Source: Pseudomonadota bacterium (GTDB taxonomy: Bacteria > Pseudomonadota > Alphaproteobacteria > Rhizobiales > Beijerinckiaceae). Taken from it: a stretch of 9,889 nucleotides of DNA. A model generated the notes under the pieces. The model did no database searches. It saw only the letters and a list, made by a program, of their open reading frames with translations, and had not been told where the DNA came from. Both the position numbers and the translations under genes were made by a program. Shown one piece after another: positions 6,703 through 9,889 of the stretch. The DNA lies in the NCBI GenBank assembly GCA_023386115.1, contig JAEWKL010000697.1:1-9889 (forward strand), given 5' to 3'. Numbering within the stretch: position 1 is the first letter of the stretch; every line of letters begins with the position of its first letter.

Positions 6703-7545
6703 TCAGGCAGCCCCCACCCGGAACCGGGCCGCGTGGCTGCCGATCTCCTCGAAGGCGCCCGGCGTCGCCCCAGCCTCGGACAAGGCCGCCCGCGCCTCCT
6801 CCGGGCTGACGCTGCCGGGCAGCGCCAGAAGCTGGCTCAATCCCCCGCCGATGCCGGCGCTCGCCACCACCTCGCCCCCCAGTTCCGCCACCGCCTCCGC
6901 CGCCTCGTCGCGCCATCGCTCGAACCGGGCGGCGTAGAGCACCCAGTCGCGCTGGGCAGCAGCCGGATCGTCGAGGGGCTTGGCGATGCAGAAGACCGGG
7001 GTGCCGGCCGGGTGGCCGGGCCGCTCGATGAAGGGCAGCCGGGCGATGACCTTCGGTCTCCCTGCGCCGGCGAGCAGGCGCCACCAGGCGCCGGCCGTCA
7101 CCCCCTGGTCGAGGCGAAAGACCCCGAGATCGCCCCGCGAGGCCGCCACCGCGGCGATCACCGCCGCCGCGCTCGGATGCGGCCGGTACGGCACCGTGAA
7201 GCCGAAATGGAACCGGGCCGAATCACGCATCGGCGCGTCGCCGCCCGAGACGTCGGCATGGACCGCGAACGGCGCCTGCACGTAGGTGAAGGTGGCGATG
7301 ATGACCCGCCAGATCCCCTCCACCGTGTCGAGGGGCAGGAGGCCTTTGTGGCGCTCGGCGATCATCCGCATCATCGAGGCCTCGCGGCCGGGCCGGAAGG
7401 CGGAGCCCGAGGCCGAGGTCTTCTTGACGGCGATCAGCCGGTCGATGATCCGGCCGCGCTCCATCAGGAGGTCGTGCATCGCCGAATCGATGCGGTCGAT
7501 GTCGGCCCGGAGGGCGGCGAGGTCGGCGGGCGGGGTCGACGTCAT
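6703..7545 (-). CDS. Chorismate mutase (AroQ class) with uncharacterised C-terminal domain
   Basis: 280 residues. The N-terminal part (about 9-90) is an all-helical AroQ-type chorismate mutase domain, converting chorismate to prephenate for phenylalanine and tyrosine synthesis. By alignment with the E. coli P-protein domain, likely active-site residues are R13 (LRADID), R30 (MERGR), K41, R54-E55 (RPGRE) and Q90 in the last helix; the Ser equivalent appears to be replaced by Phe86. Residues 100-280 are not needed for a minimal mutase (about 90 aa). They show mixed alpha/beta character, with DLGVFRLDQG (139-148), KVIARLPFI (165-173) and PVFCIAKPL (183-191) faintly recalling the substrate-binding lobes of prephenate dehydratase, but without that enzyme's recognisable catalytic motif. 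The gene is divergent from metX and convergent with the MFS gene. The ATG at 7545 has no obvious Shine-Dalgarno motif, yet the domain begins immediately after it. Confidence 0.85.
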   Translation of the reverse strand: MTSTPPADLAALRADIDRIDSAMHDLLMERGRIIDRLIAVKKTSASGSAFRPGREASMMRMIAERHKGLLPLDTVEGIWRVIIATFTYVQAPFAVHADVSGGDAPMRDSARFHFGFTVPYRPHPSAAAVIAAVAASRGDLGVFRLDQGVTAGAWWRLLAGAGRPKVIARLPFIERPGHPAGTPVFCIAKPLDDPAAAQRDWVLYAARFERWRDEAAEAVAELGGEVVASAGIGGGLSQLLALPGSVSPEEARAALSEAGATPGAFEEIGSHAARFRVGAA

Positions 7546-7797
7546 GGCAGGTACGGGGAGAAGCGGCGGGAAGACCCGTCTTACGACCCATGCCGCCCGC
7601 GGGCCAGGGCCGGGACCCGCGGAGATCGTCCTTCCGTCGATTGACGGCGGGACAGCGAAGCCCTACCACTTTCGTCCGTTGAAGCGGAATTTTTGGTCGC
7701 TTTAACGACCGGTCCGGTTTGGAGAACGAATCGTCTCCGGTTTTCGTAAGCCAAAGCCTCGTCAAGCCCGCCATCCGGCGACAGCCCCGTGAGAAGC
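7546..7797. promoter_or_regulatory. Divergent control region between chorismate mutase and metX
   Basis: This 252-bp region is noticeably richer in A/T around 7660-7745 than its neighbours. It contains CCGTC-N4-GACGG (7634-7647); a 10-bp inverted repeat CGTTGAAGCG (7677-7686) and CGCTTTAACG (7698-7707) with one G-T pair and an 11-nt spacer; an alternative small stem GGTCG/CGACC (7695-7710); and GGAGA-N8-TCTCC (7721-7738). TCCGGTTT occurs twice (7713-7720, 7736-7743). Promoter-like hexamers for metX could be TTGACG (7641-7646) with TACCAC (7664-7669), or TTGAAG (7679-7684) with TTTAAC (7701-7706); both are weak guesses. I see no SAM-II riboswitch motifs. Confidence 0.5.
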
Positions 7798-8970
7798 ATG
7801 GCCACACCACTCCTGAAGCCCGGCCCAGATTCCGCCTCCCAGGCGGTCGAGCCGACGAGCCCCGTCGCCCATTTCGGAGCCGACGAAGCCCTGGCGATGG
7901 ATGCGGGGGTGGACCTGGCGCCCTGGCAGATCGCCTACCAGACCGCAGGCACGCTCAACGAGGCGCGCAGCAACGCGGTGCTGGTCTGCCACGCGCTGAC
8001 CGGCGACCAGCACGTCGTCAACACCCACCCGGTCACCGGCAAGCCCGGCTGGTGGGAGCGCCTGGTCGGGCCCGGCAAGCCGGTCGACACCGACCGCTAC
8101 TTCGTGATCTGCGCCAACGTGGTCGGCTCCTGCATGGGCACGACGGGACCCGCCTCGCTCAACCCAGGCACGGGCCGGGCCTACGGCCTCGATTTCCCAC
8201 TCGTCACCATCCGCGACATGGTGCGGGGCCAGGCGATGCTGCTCGACCGGCTCGGCATCAAGGACCTCTTCCTGTGCATCGGCGGCTCGATGGGCGGGAT
8301 GCAGGTGCTGCAATGGGCGGCGAGCTACCCCGAGCGGGTCTTCGCCGCGATGCCGATCGCGACGGGCGCGCGCCACTCGGCCCAGAACATCGCCTTCCAC
8401 GAGGTCGGCCGGCAGGCGATCCTGGCGGATCCGAACTGGCACGGCGGGCGCTACCTCGACGTCGGCACGCGGCCGGCCAAGGGGCTCGGCGTCGCCCGGA
8501 TGGGCGCGCACATCACCTACCTCTCGGAGCCCGCCCTCCACCGCAAGTTCGGCCGCCGCCTCCAGGACCGGGACGCCCCGACCTTCTCGTTCGACGCCGA
8601 CTTCCAGATCGAGAGCTACCTGCGCCACCAGGGCATCACCTTCGTCGAGCGCTTCGACGCCAACGCCTATCTCTACCTGACCCGGGCGATGGACTATTTC
8701 GACCTCGCGGCCGATCATGGCGGCGTGCTCGCCAACGCCTTCCGAGGCACGCGGACGCGGTTCTGCATCATGTCCTTCACCTCCGACTGGCTGTTTCCGA
8801 CCGCCGATTCGCGGGCGATCGTCCACGCGCTCAATGCCGCGGCGGCCCCGGTCGCCTTCGTCGAGGTCGAGAGCGACAAGGGCCACGACGCCTTCCTGCT
8901 CGACGAGCCCACGATGATCTCGGCGGCCAGGGGCTTCATCGCGGCAGCAGGCCGGGAGCGCGGCCTGTGA
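7798..8970 (+). CDS. metX: Homoserine O-acyltransferase (MetX family)
   Basis: Alpha/beta-hydrolase-fold enzyme of 390 residues that acylates L-homoserine (acetyl-CoA in most family members, succinyl-CoA in some), the first committed step of methionine synthesis in the cytoplasm. The nucleophile elbow GGSMGG places Ser164; Asp330 (TSDWLF) and His363 (KGHDAF) complete the triad. Other family stretches are CHALTGDQH (64-72), GWWERLVGPGKPVDTDRYF (84-102), NVVGSCMGTTGPAS (107-120) and QWAASYPER. Length and domain order match full-length MetX. Acetyl or succinyl preference cannot be decided by eye. The ATG at 7798 is chosen; an in-frame GTG three codons upstream (7789) is possible, and neither has a good Shine-Dalgarno motif. 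It overlaps metW by four bases, the usual metX-metW arrangement. Confidence 0.96.
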   Translation: MATPLLKPGPDSASQAVEPTSPVAHFGADEALAMDAGVDLAPWQIAYQTAGTLNEARSNAVLVCHALTGDQHVVNTHPVTGKPGWWERLVGPGKPVDTDRYFVICANVVGSCMGTTGPASLNPGTGRAYGLDFPLVTIRDMVRGQAMLLDRLGIKDLFLCIGGSMGGMQVLQWAASYPERVFAAMPIATGARHSAQNIAFHEVGRQAILADPNWHGGRYLDVGTRPAKGLGVARMGAHITYLSEPALHRKFGRRLQDRDAPTFSFDADFQIESYLRHQGITFVERFDANAYLYLTRAMDYFDLAADHGGVLANAFRGTRTRFCIMSFTSDWLFPTADSRAIVHALNAAAAPVAFVEVESDKGHDAFLLDEPTMISAARGFIAAAGRERGL

Positions 8971-9623
8971 GCGCGACCGCTTCCCTCGCCCCCGCGGGCC
9001 TGCCGCAGGACGCCACCGGCTCCGCGCGCATCGACCACCTGGTGATGCTCAACCTCGTCGAGCCCGGCTCCCGGGTGCTCGACGTCGGCTGCGGCGACGG
9101 CTCGCTGCTCGCGCTCCTGCGCGACCGACGCGGCGTCGACGGCCGCGGCATCGAACTCTCGCGCGAGGGCGTCAATGCCTGCCTGGCGCACGGCCTGCCG
9201 GTGATCCAGGGCGACGCCGACACCGATCTGGCGGCCTATCCGGACGACGCCTTCGACTACGTGATCCTGTCGCAGACGATCCAGGCGACGCGCCAACCCA
9301 AGGAGGTGCTGGAGCACCTCCTGCGGATCGGCCGCCGGGCGATCGTGTCGTTCCCGAATTTCGGCCATTGGCGGGTGCGCAGCGAATTGCTGCTGCGCGG
9401 CCGGATGCCGGTGACCGACACCCTGCCCGATCCCTGGTACGCGACCCCGAACATCCACCACTGCACCATCCGGGACTTCGTCGGGCTGTGCCGCCTCGTC
9501 GGCGCCCGGATCGAGCGCGCCTCGGCGCTGGACGCCTCGGGCCACCCGATGCGCTTCGCCTTGCCATGGTGGGTGTGGAATCTCGTCGGCACGCAGGGGG
9601 TGTTCCTCCTGCGGCGGGGGTGA
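8967..9623 (+). CDS. metW: Methionine biosynthesis protein MetW
   Basis: MetW-family, SAM-methyltransferase-like protein of 218 residues. Motif I, VLDVGCGDG, is at 37-45 and the acidic post-I residue is E63 in GIELS. The DYVILSQTIQATRQP segment (97-111), SFPNFGHWRVR (128-138) and WYATPNIHHCTI (157-168) are typical MetW stretches. MetW is required with MetX for homoserine acylation in several bacteria, probably as an activating partner rather than as a demonstrated methyltransferase. The start is GTG at 8967, overlapping the metX stop (GTGA). GGGAG at 8954-8958 inside metX is a reasonable ribosome binding site at 8 nt. The N-terminus is about 15-20 residues longer than the shortest homologs begin, with little conservation expected there. 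Confidence 0.95.
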   Translation: MSATASLAPAGLPQDATGSARIDHLVMLNLVEPGSRVLDVGCGDGSLLALLRDRRGVDGRGIELSREGVNACLAHGLPVIQGDADTDLAAYPDDAFDYVILSQTIQATRQPKEVLEHLLRIGRRAIVSFPNFGHWRVRSELLLRGRMPVTDTLPDPWYATPNIHHCTIRDFVGLCRLVGARIERASALDASGHPMRFALPWWVWNLVGTQGVFLLRRG

Positions 9624-9889
9624 GCGCGCCTCTGCGTCCCGGGGCAGGGCGCCGGCTTGCCACCGGCGCTCATCCGCCGTCGCTGCTGCTCCTGGCTTTC
9701 GCCTGCGGTCCCGTCCTGGCGGAGGAGGCCGACCTCGCGTCCCTCGAGACCCGCTGGCACGCATGCGTGCGGCAGGCCTTCAGCGGCCAGCCCCTCGGGA
9801 TGGAGCGGCGGGCGGCGCAGCGGGCGGCGCTGGCCGCCTGCAAGCCGCAGGAAGACGCCTATGTCCACGCGATGCTGGCTGTGCAGGAG
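9620..9889 (+). CDS. Probable exported protein, truncated by window edge
   Basis: An open frame starts with GTG at 9620, overlapping the metW stop as GTGA, and stays open for 90 codons to the end of the window with strong G/C preference in third positions. The N-terminus has basic residues (R11, R12) and a hydrophobic core SLLLLAFACGPVLA (21-34) ending in an A-x-A-like VLA, a probable signal peptidase I site before EEADLAS. The mature part is helical and charged, with Cys49 and Cys74 that could form a disulfide in the periplasm. A Cys at 29 lies in LAFAC, but the residue at -3 is not the Leu/Val/Ile usual for a lipobox. I do not recognise a family. The frame follows metX-metW with the same overlap style, so it is probably co-transcribed; a role in methionine synthesis is not implied by an exported protein. 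Confidence 0.7.
   Translation, partial: MSAPLRPGAGRRLATGAHPPSLLLLAFACGPVLAEEADLASLETRWHACVRQAFSGQPLGMERRAAQRAALAACKPQEDAYVHAMLAVQE

Noticed and set aside
5458..7644. A 728-codon plus-strand open frame through the MFS gene and opposite chorismate mutase
   Set aside because: It crosses two well-supported genes in the wrong frame and its product is low-complexity Arg/Ala/Pro/Gly sequence.
7640..7797. SAM-II or other SAM riboswitch before metX
   Set aside because: Common upstream of metX/metA in alphaproteobacteria, but the conserved SAM-II blocks (around CGUGAUUUG, a GCAGCCACGUUAAA-like stretch and GCUAAA) are not present.
7719..8966. Upstream extension of the metW frame across metX (634 codons in all)
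   Set aside because: The part before 8967 is a shadow of metX, rich in Arg and Pro; the recognisable MetW protein begins at the GTG overlapping the metX stop.
1..9889. Mobile elements, CRISPR arrays, tRNA or rRNA genes
   Set aside because: No transposase or integrase frame, no regularly spaced repeats and no RNA-gene-like sequence was seen; base composition is even across the genes.

Overview
The window is high-GC, tightly packed bacterial DNA with C/G-ending codons. It most resembles an alphaproteobacterium of the order Hyphomicrobiales (Rhizobiales), probably Methylobacterium or a close relative. That assignment rests on protein character and gene neighbourhood (cyoABCD-SURF1 beside an MFS transporter, metX-metW, a long chorismate mutase) and is inference, because no database search was possible.

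Left part (1-5112, minus strand): a complete cytochrome bo3-type ubiquinol oxidase operon, transcribed right to left as cyoA, cyoB, cyoC, cyoD and a SURF1-family assembly factor. The downstream genes are tightly coupled: the cyoC ribosome binding site overlaps the cyoB stop codon, cyoC/cyoD overlap as ATGA, and cyoD/SURF1 overlap as GTGA. Only cyoA and cyoB are separated by a sizeable gap (125 bp), and it holds a strong inverted repeat. All the heme, copper, proton-channel and quinol-site residues known from E. coli CyoB are present at a constant +17 offset. No heme O synthase gene (cyoE) is seen in the window.

Middle (5113-6702): a 145-bp divergent intergenic region with several short palindromes, then a plus-strand major facilitator transporter of the metabolite:H+ symporter type. 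Two C-rich/G-rich palindromes follow, lying between the transporter and the convergent chorismate mutase gene.

Right part (6703-9889): a minus-strand gene for a 280-residue protein with an N-terminal AroQ-class chorismate mutase domain and a long uncharacterised C-terminal region. A 252-bp divergent promoter region with palindromes comes next, then the plus-strand methionine pair metX (homoserine O-acyltransferase) and metW (methyltransferase-like partner), overlapping as GTGA. A previously unlisted reading frame, overlapping metW by another GTGA, encodes a probable exported protein and runs off the right edge.

Functionally this is core metabolism: aerobic quinol oxidation and its assembly, a small-metabolite transporter, a prephenate-forming enzyme and methionine synthesis. 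I see no mobile element, CRISPR array, RNA gene or defence locus. I found no convincing new multi-gene system. The points worth checking are intergenic structures, the extra domain of the chorismate mutase protein, and the truncated exported protein.
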